A DNA stretch of 64,000 nucleotides from Mycoplasmopsis bovirhinis (GCF_900660515.1 NZ_LR214972.1:434001-498000); one strand, 5' to 3'. Shown: positions 1-8,795, counted from the stretch's first letter. Notes: generated by a model not told the origin, from the sequence alone. A program made the numbers and translations.

Positions 1-231
1 ATTATTTCAGACGATTTTAATACTCAAAGAGATTTAAATTCAGTAGGGACAACTATGGCTGGAATTAATAACGAAACATTCCTAAAAATACTGGTACCAA
101 AATTATATGAAAATCAGATTGAAGAATATGATAAAAAATATAAATCATTTATTTATGAACTATCTTTACTAAGACAAAAAATAAATAAACTCAAACAAAT
201 AAAACAACAATTATTAAATAAATATTTTTAA
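1..231 (+). CDS. hsdS: Type I restriction specificity subunit HsdS, 3' end only
   Basis: Frame 1 is open from the window edge to TAA at 229-231. It encodes the last 76 residues of an HsdS protein: the end of a target-recognition domain, then a coiled-coil helix finishing in LLNKYF. The same ending closes three of the minus-strand cassettes at 1626-3551, which identifies the family. HsdS sets the DNA sequence recognised by the methylase/endonuclease complex. This plus-strand copy is probably the expressed locus, because its 5' part and presumably hsdM lie upstream of the window. It sits in inverted orientation to the silent cassettes, as needed for inversion-driven exchange. Expression is inferred, not seen. 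Confidence 0.85.
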   Translation: MISDDFNTQRDLNSVGTTMAGINNETFLKILVPKLYENQIEEYDKKYKSFIYELSLLRQKINKLKQIKQQLLNKYF

Positions 232-232
232 A

Positions 233-264
233 ATTTGGTACCTTCAATAGTGGAGGTACCAAAT
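233..264 (+). promoter_or_regulatory. Hairpin overlapping the ribosome site and start of the recombinase gene
   Basis: A perfect 10-bp inverted repeat (ATTTGGTACC at 233-242, GGTACCAAAT at 255-264) encloses a 12-nt loop. The Shine-Dalgarno GGAGG (252-256) lies at the loop/stem border and the AUG (263-265) is at the stem base. In mRNA this would occlude initiation. It also lies just after the hsdS stop, so it could limit read-through. The structure is seen in the sequence; a regulatory role is inferred. Confidence 0.5.
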
Positions 265-1063
265 GAAAGATTTTAAAACGTTTTTACTTCATCAAAATTT
301 ATCAAAAAATACAATTGATTCATATCAATTTTCTTTAGATTTGTACTTCAAATATTTTGATGAAATTACTAAACAAAACCTATTAGCTTTTAAAGCTCTT
401 TTAGTTGATAACTATAAAGGAAAAACAGTAAATTTAAGAATTCAAGGTATTAACAAATACCTTGAATATATTAACAAAGAAAAACTAAAACTAAAATTTA
501 TTAAATTGCAACAAACAAGTTATCTTGAGAATGTCATTAGTGATGCAGATTATGAATTCTTAAAAAACAAATTACTTAAAGATCAAAATTATGAATGATA
601 TTTTATTGTAAGATTTTTAGGAGCAACAGGAGCTAGGGTTTCAGAACTTATCCAATTTAAATATGAACATTTAAAACGAGGTTATATAGATTTATATACT
701 AAATCAGGTAAAATAAGGAGAATTTTTATACCTAAGAAATTACGCATAAAAGCCATTGAGTATTATGATTCAGTTGATAGGGATACTGGTTATTTGTTTC
801 TTAATAAAACAAAGAAACAAATAACCACCAGAGGTCTATCACATCAATTAAAGGTTTTAGCTAAAAAATACAAAATGAATTTAAATGTTGTTTATCCGCA
901 TTCATTTCGCCATAGATTTGCAAAAAACTTTTTAGAAAAAAGAAAAGATATATCCTTGCTTGCAGATCTCATGGGACATGAATCAATAGAAACAACAAGG
1001 ATATATCTGAGAAAAACCAGTGAAGAACAACAAGCTATTGTTGATAAAATTGTTGACTGGTAA
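263..1063 (+). CDS. Tyrosine recombinase (XerC/D-like), probable hsdS invertase
   Basis: The gene encodes 266 residues once UGA at 596-598 is read as Trp. The N-terminal half (about 1-100) is a SAM-like core-binding domain. The C-terminal half carries the catalytic signature: Arg in GATGARVSEL, a Lys in the beta-hairpin (TKSGKIRR), HSFRHRFA as the H-x-x-R box, GH in LMGHESIETT, and the nucleophile Tyr in TRIYLR. It lies directly between the plus-strand hsdS and inverted hsdS cassettes, the arrangement known for recombinases that shuffle hsdS in mycoplasmas (for example HvsR in M. pulmonis). The start is chosen for its strong GGAGG site. A housekeeping Xer role is possible but the context favours hsdS switching. 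Confidence 0.88.
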
Positions 1064-1081
1064 ATTTAAAAGTATTTATTT

Positions 1082-1121
1082 AGAAGATTAGCTTTTATTT
1101 GTTTTAAAATGTTAATCTTCT
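1082..1121 (+). terminator. Terminator after the recombinase gene
   Basis: The arms AGAAGATTA and TAATCTTCT are separated by an AT-rich loop and followed by a T-run, 19 nt after the recombinase stop. Confidence 0.55.
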
Positions 1122-1154
1122 TTTTATTTTGAATTATTTGCTTGAAATATGAGT

Positions 1155-1595
1155 TTAATATTTGTTTTCTTTATGGTCTACATTAGCATAAACTAAGAAA
1201 TTTATTGATTTTGAAGCATGCTTTATTGTTGTTCCATATGTATGAATATCAATTATTTGTTTATTAATTTTGCTATTTATTTCAAAAAAGACTAGGCCTT
1301 TATCTTCATTAAGACAAATAAGTTTATCTATACCAGAAGAATATGCTCCAACTAGATCTATATTATTTCTCCCTGGTGCTCCATCAAAAGTTACAAGTAT
1401 ATCTTCAAAATCTGCATATGTGTAATTATTCAAAGTATCAACAAATGTATTTCCTAAAGATTTTAAATCACCAACTCTAATGTAATTGATTTGTCCAGGG
1501 TTTTTAGTTTCACTATATTTAGATGAACCAACCTCAAAACCTTTTTGAAATTGAACTATATTAGTTAGGGGATATAATTTCTTGATTTCATTCAA
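1155..1595 (-). CDS. hsdS: Silent hsdS cassette, target-recognition domain with divergent end
   Basis: The open frame runs on the minus strand from just after a TAG upstream of the junction site to TAA. It encodes one HsdS target-recognition domain: a motif resembling FQKGFEVGSSKY near the start, then IRVGDL, LVTFDGAPGRNN and a conserved GAYSSGI. It lacks the usual LLNKYF coiled-coil tail and ends in HKENKY, so it looks truncated. There is no ATG and no ribosome site; 1595 is only a TTG inside the open frame. It is the fourth and most leftward cassette of the inverted array. It is best read as a stored specificity that needs recombination to be expressed. Confidence 0.65.
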   Translation of the reverse strand: MNEIKKLYPLTNIVQFQKGFEVGSSKYSETKNPGQINYIRVGDLKSLGNTFVDTLNNYTYADFEDILVTFDGAPGRNNIDLVGAYSSGIDKLICLNEDKGLVFFEINSKINKQIIDIHTYGTTIKHASKSINFLVYANVDHKENKY

Positions 1596-1601
1596 ATTAT
1601 C

Positions 1602-1619
1602 AACATTAACAATGCTGTT
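1602..1619 (-). other. Variant hsdS junction (putative recombination) site
   Basis: AACATTAACAATGCTGTT lies at the same cassette boundary as the other junctions but is diverged from their AACACTA-4nt-TAGTGTT core. It may be a degenerate or alternative crossover site. Confidence 0.35.
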
Positions 1620-1625
1620 AATTAA

Positions 1626-2195
1626 CTAGAAGTATTTATTTAATAAATGTTGTTTTATTTTTTGTAATACAATATTCTTTTGTTTATATTTTGATATTAA
1701 GTTATAAATTCTAGCGATTCTATCATCAGTTATTATAGAATAATCATTTAATGTAATTGATATTTGTTCGATCATTGATTTAGTAATAAATTTTATGACT
1801 GAACCCGATGAATTGATATTTAAGTTATTCGTCTCAAATTCGCACGCTTTTTGGAATAAGTAAAAATATTTTTTAGGTGTTAGCACATAGGTTCTTTGAT
1901 ATGCATTAAATTTTCCGTCATAGTATTTACATGAGATGACACCATTCCCAGATATAATTATTGCTTTACAATTGTACGCATAATCATCAATATATAAACA
2001 TTCACTACCACAAGTAAAAAATGGGTATTTTCCGTTTTCAACAGCTGAATTAACATTTATCTTTCCTGTTTTTATTTCGGAATAATCACCTAATTTTGCA
2101 CTAAGATTGTTATGTGCTCTGTTTAAATAATCTTTATAAATTAAGTCACTATAAATGCTTAATTTATCAATAATTCTGTTGTTAAATTCTATCAA
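1626..2195 (-). CDS. hsdS: Silent hsdS cassette (one target-recognition domain plus helix)
   Basis: This minus-strand open frame encodes one target-recognition domain (KLGDYSEIKTGK, NGKYPFFTCG, IISGNG, QRTYVL are typical type I S-subunit motifs). A C-terminal coiled-coil helix follows, ending KQHLLNKYF and TAG. The frame continues upstream through the junction site, encoding VNTIGSVDDLIE, with no ATG and no ribosome site; the nominal start at 2195 is TTG. The cassette therefore resembles half of an HsdS protein stored in silent form. The next cassette begins directly after its TAG. Its DNA recognition differs from its neighbours, since the domain sequence is unrelated. Confidence 0.75.
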   Translation of the reverse strand: MIEFNNRIIDKLSIYSDLIYKDYLNRAHNNLSAKLGDYSEIKTGKINVNSAVENGKYPFFTCGSECLYIDDYAYNCKAIIISGNGVISCKYYDGKFNAYQRTYVLTPKKYFYLFQKACEFETNNLNINSSGSVIKFITKSMIEQISITLNDYSIITDDRIARIYNLISKYKQKNIVLQKIKQHLLNKYF

Positions 2196-2201
2196 ATCAT
2201 C

Positions 2202-2219
2202 AACACTACCGATAGTGTT
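2202..2219 (-). other. hsdS junction site, putative recombinase target
   Basis: AACACTACCGATAGTGTT is a perfect inverted repeat with 7-bp arms and a 4-nt centre. It lies exactly at the boundary between two cassettes and encodes part of a shared VNTIGSVDDL stretch. The same core recurs at 2854-2869 and 3505-3520. Its use by the nearby tyrosine recombinase is inferred. Confidence 0.55.
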
Positions 2220-2225
2220 AACTAA

Positions 2226-2855
2226 CTAGAAGTACTTATTTAATAAATGTTGTTTTATTTGCTTTAATTTTTCAATCTCGTTTTTAATTTTTAATTCTAT
2301 ATTTAAAATATTTTCCATACTTTCCTGATATTTAAATAATATATCCTTACTTAATAATGGCATTTTTATACCAATAAATGTTTTTTCATTTAAAGATGGT
2401 CTAGTTGATGCTTGCGATGATAAATATAACAAGTCTTTTATTTTCTTTTGTGATAGAAAATCTCTAATATATTCTATTTCGTAAAAATTTTTAGGAATAA
2501 TTTTAAACAAAGCAACATTAAATGCTCCTACAATACCATATCTAATGGCCCCTGCATCTCCATATTTATCCATCATAATATCAGAAATACTGCATAAATG
2601 ATTTCTTTTTGAGATTGGAATATATGTAAGATGTACATCTGAGCTATAATCTCTGTTCTGGACAAATCTTACATATCCTGGCATAAGTTCATATACATGT
2701 TGCTCCTTAGGTGGTTGGGAACCATTTTCTAATTCGATGTGTTCTAAAATATCTTCTTCTAAATTAGATAATGAAGCGTATTTCATGAATTTAATTCTGC
2801 GATATTCTTTGATTTTTAATATTATTTCTTGCTTTTTCTCTATCAAATCATCCAC
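2226..2855 (-). CDS. hsdS: Silent hsdS cassette, tandem copy 1
   Basis: The 209-codon open frame encodes a start helix (DDLIEKKQEIILKIKEYRR) and one target-recognition domain with AGAIRYGIVGAFNVALFKI, SSQASTRPSLN and IGIKMPLL motifs. It ends with the coiled-coil tail KQIKQHLLNKYF. The start at 2855 is a GTG within the recombination junction, with the frame open further upstream, so no true initiation signal is seen. The protein is identical to that of the 2877-3551 copy. It probably supplies the C-terminal half of HsdS when moved into the expressed gene. Confidence 0.75.
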   Translation of the reverse strand: MDDLIEKKQEIILKIKEYRRIKFMKYASLSNLEEDILEHIELENGSQPPKEQHVYELMPGYVRFVQNRDYSSDVHLTYIPISKRNHLCSISDIMMDKYGDAGAIRYGIVGAFNVALFKIIPKNFYEIEYIRDFLSQKKIKDLLYLSSQASTRPSLNEKTFIGIKMPLLSKDILFKYQESMENILNIELKIKNEIEKLKQIKQHLLNKYF

Positions 2856-2869
2856 ACTACCGATAGTGT
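2854..2869 (-). other. hsdS junction site, putative recombinase target
   Basis: ACACTACCGATAGTGT is the same palindromic core as at 2202-2219. It lies between the two tandem cassettes. Confidence 0.5.
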
Positions 2870-2876
2870 TAACTAA

Positions 2877-3551
2877 CTAGAAGTACTTATTTAATAAATG
2901 TTGTTTTATTTGCTTTAATTTTTCAATCTCGTTTTTAATTTTTAATTCTATATTTAAAATATTTTCCATACTTTCCTGATATTTAAATAATATATCCTTA
3001 CTTAATAATGGCATTTTTATACCAATAAATGTTTTTTCATTTAAAGATGGTCTAGTTGATGCTTGCGATGATAAATATAACAAGTCTTTTATTTTCTTTT
3101 GTGATAGAAAATCTCTAATATATTCTATTTCGTAAAAATTTTTAGGAATAATTTTAAACAAAGCAACATTAAATGCTCCTACAATACCATATCTAATGGC
3201 CCCTGCATCTCCATATTTATCCATCATAATATCAGAAATACTGCATAAATGATTTCTTTTTGAGATTGGAATATATGTAAGATGTACATCTGAGCTATAA
3301 TCTCTGTTCTGGACAAATCTTACATATCCTGGCATAAGTTCATATACATGTTGCTCCTTAGGTGGTTGGGAACCATTTTCTAATTCGATGTGTTCTAAAA
3401 TATCTTCTTCTAAATTAGATAATGAAGCGTATTTCATGAATTTAATTCTGCGATATTCTTTGATTTTTAATATTATTTCTTGCTTTTTCTCTATCAAATC
3501 ATCCACACTACCGATAGTGTTAACTATTAAGATATTATATACACTTCCCAA
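2877..3551 (-). CDS. hsdS: Silent hsdS cassette, tandem copy 2
   Basis: This is the same protein as the neighbouring cassette, preceded by 15 extra in-frame codons that come from non-hsdS-like sequence. The nominal start at 3551 is TTG without a ribosome site. An ATG slightly upstream (3554-3556) is out of frame and stops after nine codons. This is the outer end of the inverted cassette array, and hsdR begins 123 bp away on the other strand. I see no evidence that it is translated as it stands; it reads as donor sequence for HsdS switching. Confidence 0.72.
   Translation of the reverse strand: MGSVYNILIVNTIGSVDDLIEKKQEIILKIKEYRRIKFMKYASLSNLEEDILEHIELENGSQPPKEQHVYELMPGYVRFVQNRDYSSDVHLTYIPISKRNHLCSISDIMMDKYGDAGAIRYGIVGAFNVALFKIIPKNFYEIEYIRDFLSQKKIKDLLYLSSQASTRPSLNEKTFIGIKMPLLSKDILFKYQESMENILNIELKIKNEIEKLKQIKQHLLNKYF
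3505..3520 (-). other. hsdS junction site at the outer end of the cassette array
   Basis: The ACACTACCGATAGTGT core is followed, away from the cassettes, by unrelated sequence. It marks the border of the repeat array next to hsdR. Confidence 0.5.
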
Positions 3552-3674
3552 TGCATAAAATTACTCTTCTTTTTGATATAATAGATAAGAACTATTTAAT
3601 ACAAAAATAACCTAATCCTATAACATTAAAAAATATAATTTTACTTACACTAAATAATATAGAAAGTTACATTT

Positions 3675-6600
3675 ATGCTAAAAGAAAAAGACATTGAAAT
3701 AAGCATTATATCTTTACTTGAACAAAAAGGTTATCAATGGATAACTATTGATAATGATCATTGAATCCAAACTCGCAATTTGGATGATTTTATTAATGAA
3801 TCTTTATTAAGAGATTCATTAATAAAGATTAATAAAATTAATGATCATAATGTCATTCAGGAAGCTATAAATTCTATTAAAAACCTTGATAATCCTTCAT
3901 TATTTGAAAGGAACTATGCTTTTCATAAAATATTGGTTGATGGTATTACAATTGAATCAAAGGATTTTTTAGTAAATCCTTTGATTAGATTTGTCGACTT
4001 TACTAACCCTGAGAATAATACTTTTCAAGTTGCAAACCAAGTTAAATTCCAAGAGGGACAGAAAATGAGGATTCCTGATGTTATCATTTATATTAATGGA
4101 ATACCTTTAATTGTTATGGAATTAAAATCATTTAATGAAGATGCTCAAGAAGCAACTTTAGAACATGCTTATGCTCAGCTTGGTTCTAATTCAGAACATG
4201 ATGGTTATAGGTATGATATTCCAACTTTATTTAATTACAATTCTTTTTTAGTTATTTCAGACGGTATTGATACAAAAGTTGGGACTTTAACATCAAAAAT
4301 AGATCGCTACAATGAATGAAAGAGTGTCTCGGGTGAAAAAGGTTATAATGATGATTATATTAATAAAATCGATGTTTTTATCAATGGTTTATTTGATAAA
4401 AACAGGCTTATCGACATTATCAAAAATAACATTTTTTACATAATTGATAAAAATGATAAGCCAATTAAAATTATGGCCCAATACCACCAATATTTTGGTG
4501 TTAATAAAGCACTCAATTCAATTATAAAAACAGTTAAACCAAACGGAAATGGTAAAGCTGGTATTATCTGACATACACAAGGCAGTGGAAAATCTTTTTC
4601 AATGGTGATGCTTGCACATAAATTACTAATTGAAAAAGAACTTAATGTTCCTACAATTGTTTTATTAACAGATCGAATTGATTTAGATATTCAATTATAT
4701 AAAACATTTTTTAGTGCTAAAGATTATTTAAAATGTGAGCCAGTAATAGCTAGTTCACGCGAAGATCTAGTTAAAAAACTCTCAAATATTAAACAGGGCG
4801 GGATCATTTTAAGTACCATTGCTAAATTTGATAAAGAACACTTACCAAAAAATGAGCGCAATAATATTATTGTTATGGCTGATGAAGCTCACCGTGGCCA
4901 CTACGGAATTTATGAAACTGTTTCATATGAAAAAAATGCTGAAACAGAAGAAATGGAAGCCATTTTTAAATATGGTGTAGAGAAATATATTAGAGATGCT
5001 CTACCTAATGCAACGTTTATTGGTTTTACAGGAACTCCTGTATCAACTAAAACAAAACAAACAACAGATATTTTTGGCGAAATAATTGATGCGTATGATA
5101 TGACTCAATCAATAATTGATGGTTCAACAGTTAAATTGTATTATGAATCACGTTTAGCTAAAGTTTGAACTAATGATGAAGTACTCAAAGAAATAGATCA
5201 ATATTACAAAGATTTAGAAAATACACAACAAGCAGATACAAAATCCATCGAACGTTCAAAAAATGAAATGTCTAAGATCAAACAAATACTGGAAGACCAT
5301 GACATGATTAAAGTTTTTGCAAGTGATATTATCGAACATTATGAAAACCGTAAGGGAATTATTAACGGCAAAGCAATGATTATTTGTCAAACTAGAATTG
5401 CTGCATCTAAACTATATAAAGAAATAATCTCTGAATATCCAGCATACAAAGATAGCGCTATCTTAGTTGTTACTGAATCAAACAAAGACCCAGAAGAGCT
5501 ACGTAAATTATTTGGTAATAATGCATTACGTAAAGAATTGGGTGATGAATTTAAAAAAGATACTTCTAGATACAAAATTGCAATTGTTTGTGATATGTGA
5601 TTAACTGGTTTTGATGTACCAGACTTAGAAGTTATGTATTTTATTAAACGTTTAAAATCATACAACCTAATGCAAGCAATTGCCAGGGTAAACAGAGTTT
5701 ATCCTGGAAAATCCTCTGGTTTAATTGTTGATTATATTGGCTTAAATAGTGCATTAGAAGAAGCCTTAGATCAATATACTATTCGTGATAAAGAAAATAA
5801 CATACAAGATATTAAGAATGAAATTTATAACGTAATCAAAGAAAAATTAAGCATCCTTAATGAATGGTTTTATAAAATACCAAAAGATAAATTTTGAGCT
5901 AATGATTCTTTAACTAGATTTCGTGCAATTCAAGAAGGTGCACAATTTATCCTAGAAGATAAAACAAGACGTGAAGATCCCTTTATGTTTGATTTATCAT
6001 TTTCTTTAAAACAAGCGTTTGTGGTTTGTGCCGGAATTGTTACTAAACAAGAAAGAAAAGAGATTCTTTATTATCTAGCTATACGAAGTTATATTTTAAA
6101 ACTTCGTAACAAACCAGGTATTGTATCTACCAAAGAGATGAATGAACATGTATCACAGTTACTCGCGGAAGCTATTAAAGGTGATGAAGTAAGATCATTA
6201 ACAGCAGAACAAAAATCGGATTTTAATGCAATTGAATTATTGTCAAAAGAGAAAATTGATCAACTTCGCAAAAGTAATCCTCCCCACATCTTTGTCGAAA
6301 TAGTGAAAAAATTACTAGAAAGAGCAATTGCTGAATCTCGTAAACACAATTATTTTAAATCGCAAGAATATTCAAAAAGGCTTAGAAGGATTCTTGAAGA
6401 ATACCATGGCCGTGGTGCAAGTTTTACACCCGCTTTAACAATTTTGCAACTGACCGATTTTGCTAGTGAAATGGTTGCTGATGAATATGAGGCACAAAAA
6501 CTAGGGGTATTTGGACGTGAAAGAGCTTTTTATGATGCACTAGCACGGGATAAAAATGCTCAAGAATTACTTGGTGATGATACATTAATCCTTATTGCTA

Positions 6601-6785
6601 GAGAACTCAAAGAGGTTGTCGAAGAATATGCACTAACCGACTGAGCAGCAAAAGAATCTACACGCTCACAAATGAGGATTAAAATTAAAGAATGCTTAAA
6701 GAAATATAATTATCCTCCCCAATATCAAATATTGGCAATTAAAGATGTAATTAAGCAAGCAGAATATATAATGCTTGAAGATTAA
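3675..6785 (+). CDS. hsdR: Type I restriction endonuclease subunit R
   Basis: The gene encodes 1,036 residues when about five UGA codons are read as Trp. This is a normal length for HsdR, the ATP-driven translocase and nuclease of type I systems. The nuclease domain carries [20 protein letters not shown] (PD-ExK type, about residue 140). The helicase core has Walker A in TQGSGKSF (about 300), DEAH in [11 protein letters not shown], motif III in IGFTGTPV and motif VI in [14 protein letters not shown] helical C-terminus follows for HsdM/HsdS contact. The ATG gives [14 protein letters not shown], but its ribosome site is weak. It is divergent from the silent hsdS array and ends alone. It appears intact, so switching of HsdS would also change restriction. 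Confidence 0.95.
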
Positions 6786-6932
6786 AAGTTAAAATATATT
6801 ATCGTAAAACGTTTTAATAATTAAATTATAGAAAATGATACTAAATGAACAAAGATGGACTACATAGAAATTTATGAAAATTTAGCTTAAAAAAAGTTTT
6901 TAGAATCAAAAGAAGAAATAGTTAAAAAAAGT

Positions 6933-6982
6933 AAAGCCATACAGAAAGCTAACATTTTCATGTTAGCTTTCTGTATGGCTTT
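6933..6982. terminator. Perfect 22-bp hairpin after hsdR
   Basis: The arms at 6933-6954 and 6961-6982 match over all 22 bp (AAAGCCATACAGAAAGCTAA... and its complement) around a 6-nt loop. It lies about 150 bp after hsdR. A preceding A-run and the perfect pairing suit a terminator, possibly working in both directions. The 6786-7127 stretch otherwise holds only short frames and the promoter at 7043. Confidence 0.6.
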
Positions 6983-7042
6983 AAACCAGTGAAATAGTAC
7001 ATTGCAAACTAAAAATAATTTTGTTATTTTCCTGTATATAAT

Positions 7043-7053
7043 TATGTTATAAT
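7043..7053 (+). promoter_or_regulatory. Extended -10 promoter before a truncated gene
   Basis: TATGTTATAAT contains TG-n-TATAAT, matching the extended -10 seen before both rpsL copies. It lies 75 bp upstream of the ATG at 7128. Confidence 0.45.
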
Positions 7054-7127
7054 AAAAAGGTGCTATGTATATTTAAATTTACAAGCACAAAAAAATTAAA
7101 ACAATTTTAATTGTTAAATAGTGAAAA

Positions 7128-7364
7128 ATGAAGCGAGGAAAATTTAATTTAATATGAAAAAAAACATTAAAAAAACTAATATTCTTATCCTTAGTTAGCA
7201 GCCCTGCTATAGGCTTACTAGGGTTTGGAGCACTTAGGCCAATAAGTGCTGTAAATGATATTATAACACAAAAGATAGAAAGAGTCAATATAAAAAACTC
7301 ATTTTTATCAACTGTTTTTTGGAAAAGTCACATGCGAGATATTAACAAAATAATTGTCTTTTAA
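7128..7364 (+). pseudogene. 5' remnant of a secreted or membrane protein gene
   Basis: The 78-codon frame begins MKRGKFNLIW and has a clear export signal: a lysine-rich start, a hydrophobic core near IFLSLVSSPAIGLLGFGAL, then a polar stretch NDIITQKIERVN. UGA is read as Trp at codon 10. Its continuation is lost where the palindrome fragment GTCACATGCGAG and the IS30 element begin, so the original C-terminus is missing. Gene content and signal resemble the surface-protease genes nearby, but I cannot assign a family. Confidence 0.45.
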
Positions 7365-8757
7365 TTTTAACATAAATTTTACATAAAAAATGTATGCTAA
7401 AACAGAAAACACACTAGTGTTTTCTCGTCGGTTTTGCTTACTTTTTCAAAAGTAAGGCCCCCTTGATTGCAATCAAGGGCGGGGGATTTAAAAAATTTTT
7501 AGGTTATCTTATATTGCCGTACAACTTGTCGGTAGTTATTTATTTTATCCATCATATAATCAATTCCATGCTGAGAGTATTTATCAAAGCTTTTTCCTTT
7601 GGGAATGTAATACCTAATTAAGCGGTGCATATTTTCTATTGAACCTTTTTGTCATGAACTATATGGTTGGCATTTAAATAATCTTTCAGTTGGAATGACA
7701 TGGTGTAATAAGACATTTTCACTACCATTATCAACTGTTAAAGTTTTAATGTCTAAGCTATGTTTCTTGATTAGTTTGAGAAGAGTTTGTTTTATAGCTT
7801 TGGAGTTACGTTTTGAGAGCATAGCATAAGACATTCTGGTTTGCCGTTCAATTATGGTTACAATACAATATGTATCATTGATTTTTCCAATAACTGTGTC
7901 TAATTCAAAATGACCATGTTCTAAGCGATCATTAATATAATCTGGACGTTTTGAAATTTCTGTTGCATATTTTAATGTTTTAGGTTTGGTTTGTTTTTGC
8001 TTCCGTGTTCCATATTTTCCTTCAGATTTTTTGACAATGTGGTCAAATTCAAGGAAATAAGGGTATTTTTTAATTATTTTATAAATTGTACTAGGTGAGG
8101 GAGCAAATTCATCAGGTGATATTTTTTTTTAAAAGAATTGACAAGGTATGTAACTGATTTCTTAACTTCTTTTTGAACTAAATTCTTTTTATTTCTATTT
8201 TTATTGTATGTATTAAGTTCACTATACCAATACTTTCTGTAGGCCTTTCATTTCTCTTTAATTGCATCACTTAAAAAAAAGAGTCGCGAAAATGAATAGC
8301 CTAATAAATGTTCGTATAGCTTCGCAAAATTAAGAGTTTTAACACTCATTACTCTTTTTAAGCACTTAGGACAAACATAGCGATTGTGTTTATCTAAACT
8401 CAATGGTCTGCGATTTGTAATAATTTCGATTTTACTTTTTATGCTTCGAATGTCTCTATCAAAAATCTTAGCTACTTCTTGGATTGAGAAGCCTTCAGAA
8501 AGTTCTTGTAAAATATTATAAAGTTGTTCTAGATCGATTTGGCTTGTTCGTAATTTTCGTTGCGTCTCAAGTGCTCCTTGCATTTTCAAAATAGTGTTGT
8601 GATCCTCTTCAATTTTAAAATGTTGATATTTATTTTCTTTTCGATATTTGTCAAAAACACAAATATATTTTTCTAAATTTTTCATATAATTTTAAAGTTT
8701 CCTTTCATTTTTTAAAATTTATTAATACAACTATTTTATTACAAGGCAGACAAAAAC
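7350..8757 (-). mobile_element. IS30-family insertion sequence
   Basis: The element contains a DDE transposase of IS30 type. Weak terminal similarity is visible: left TTGTCTTTTAAT...ATAAATTTTA...AAAAAATG against the complement of the right end TTGTCTGCC...ATAAATTTTAAAAAATG. The limits are therefore approximate. The 7365-7498 part holds three short palindromes (CCCTTGATTGCAATCAAGGG is one). The right end abuts a GTCACATGCAA palindrome, and part of the same palindrome is at the left end. IS1630, an IS30-type element of M. fermentans, is known to insert into and duplicate inverted repeats. Confidence 0.7.
7499..8685 (-). CDS. IS30-family transposase, split by a -1 frameshift at an A9 run
   Basis: Two overlapping frames cover the protein. 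The first starts at ATG 8683-8685. It has a helix-turn-helix stretch (SIQEVAKIFDRDIRSIKSKI), a CPKC zinc-like pair and a polar helical segment. The second has the IS30 DDE core: HFELDTVIGK (first Asp), KTLTVDNGSEN (second Asp) and WQKGSIENMHRLIR (Glu), ending YKIT at 7499. They join if the ribosome slips -1 on nine A residues (8122-8130 on the plus strand), where A-AAA-AAA fits the slippery heptamer rule. The joined product is about 395 residues, normal for the family. A simple one-base loss is the alternative. Confidence 0.75.
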
Positions 8758-8790
8758 AATGTCACATGCAAGTTTTTTGCATGTGACATT
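8758..8790 (-). terminator. GTCACATGCAA palindrome, terminator of metalloprotease copy 1
   Basis: The 14-bp arms (AATGTCACATGCAA and complement) surround a 5-nt loop. It follows the copy-1 stop codon on the minus strand with T-rich sequence beyond. The same core occurs at 17109-17161 and 20073-20124. The IS30 element abuts its left side. Confidence 0.6.
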
Positions 8791-8795
8791 TCTAA

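Larger units (their letters stand above)
2208..3527 (-). repeat. Exact tandem duplication (651-bp period) of an hsdS cassette
   Basis: Bases from about 2208 to 2876 recur from about 2859 to 3527 with a 651-bp offset and no difference that I could find by eye. The repeats overlap in the junction site. The period is exactly 217 codons, so frame is preserved. Flanking bases differ (CAACACT at 2201 against CCACACT at the other two sites; TAACTATTAAG after the last copy), which fixes the limits. Such perfect identity indicates a recent event. Confidence 0.85.

Noticed and set aside
2877..3551. Complete translated hsdS gene starting at 3551
   Set aside because: The start is TTG without a ribosome site, only one recognition domain is encoded, and it is an exact copy of the adjacent start-less cassette.
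1155..3551. CRISPR array, because of evenly repeated short sites
   Set aside because: The repeats lie inside protein-coding cassettes about 600 bp apart and no cas genes are present.
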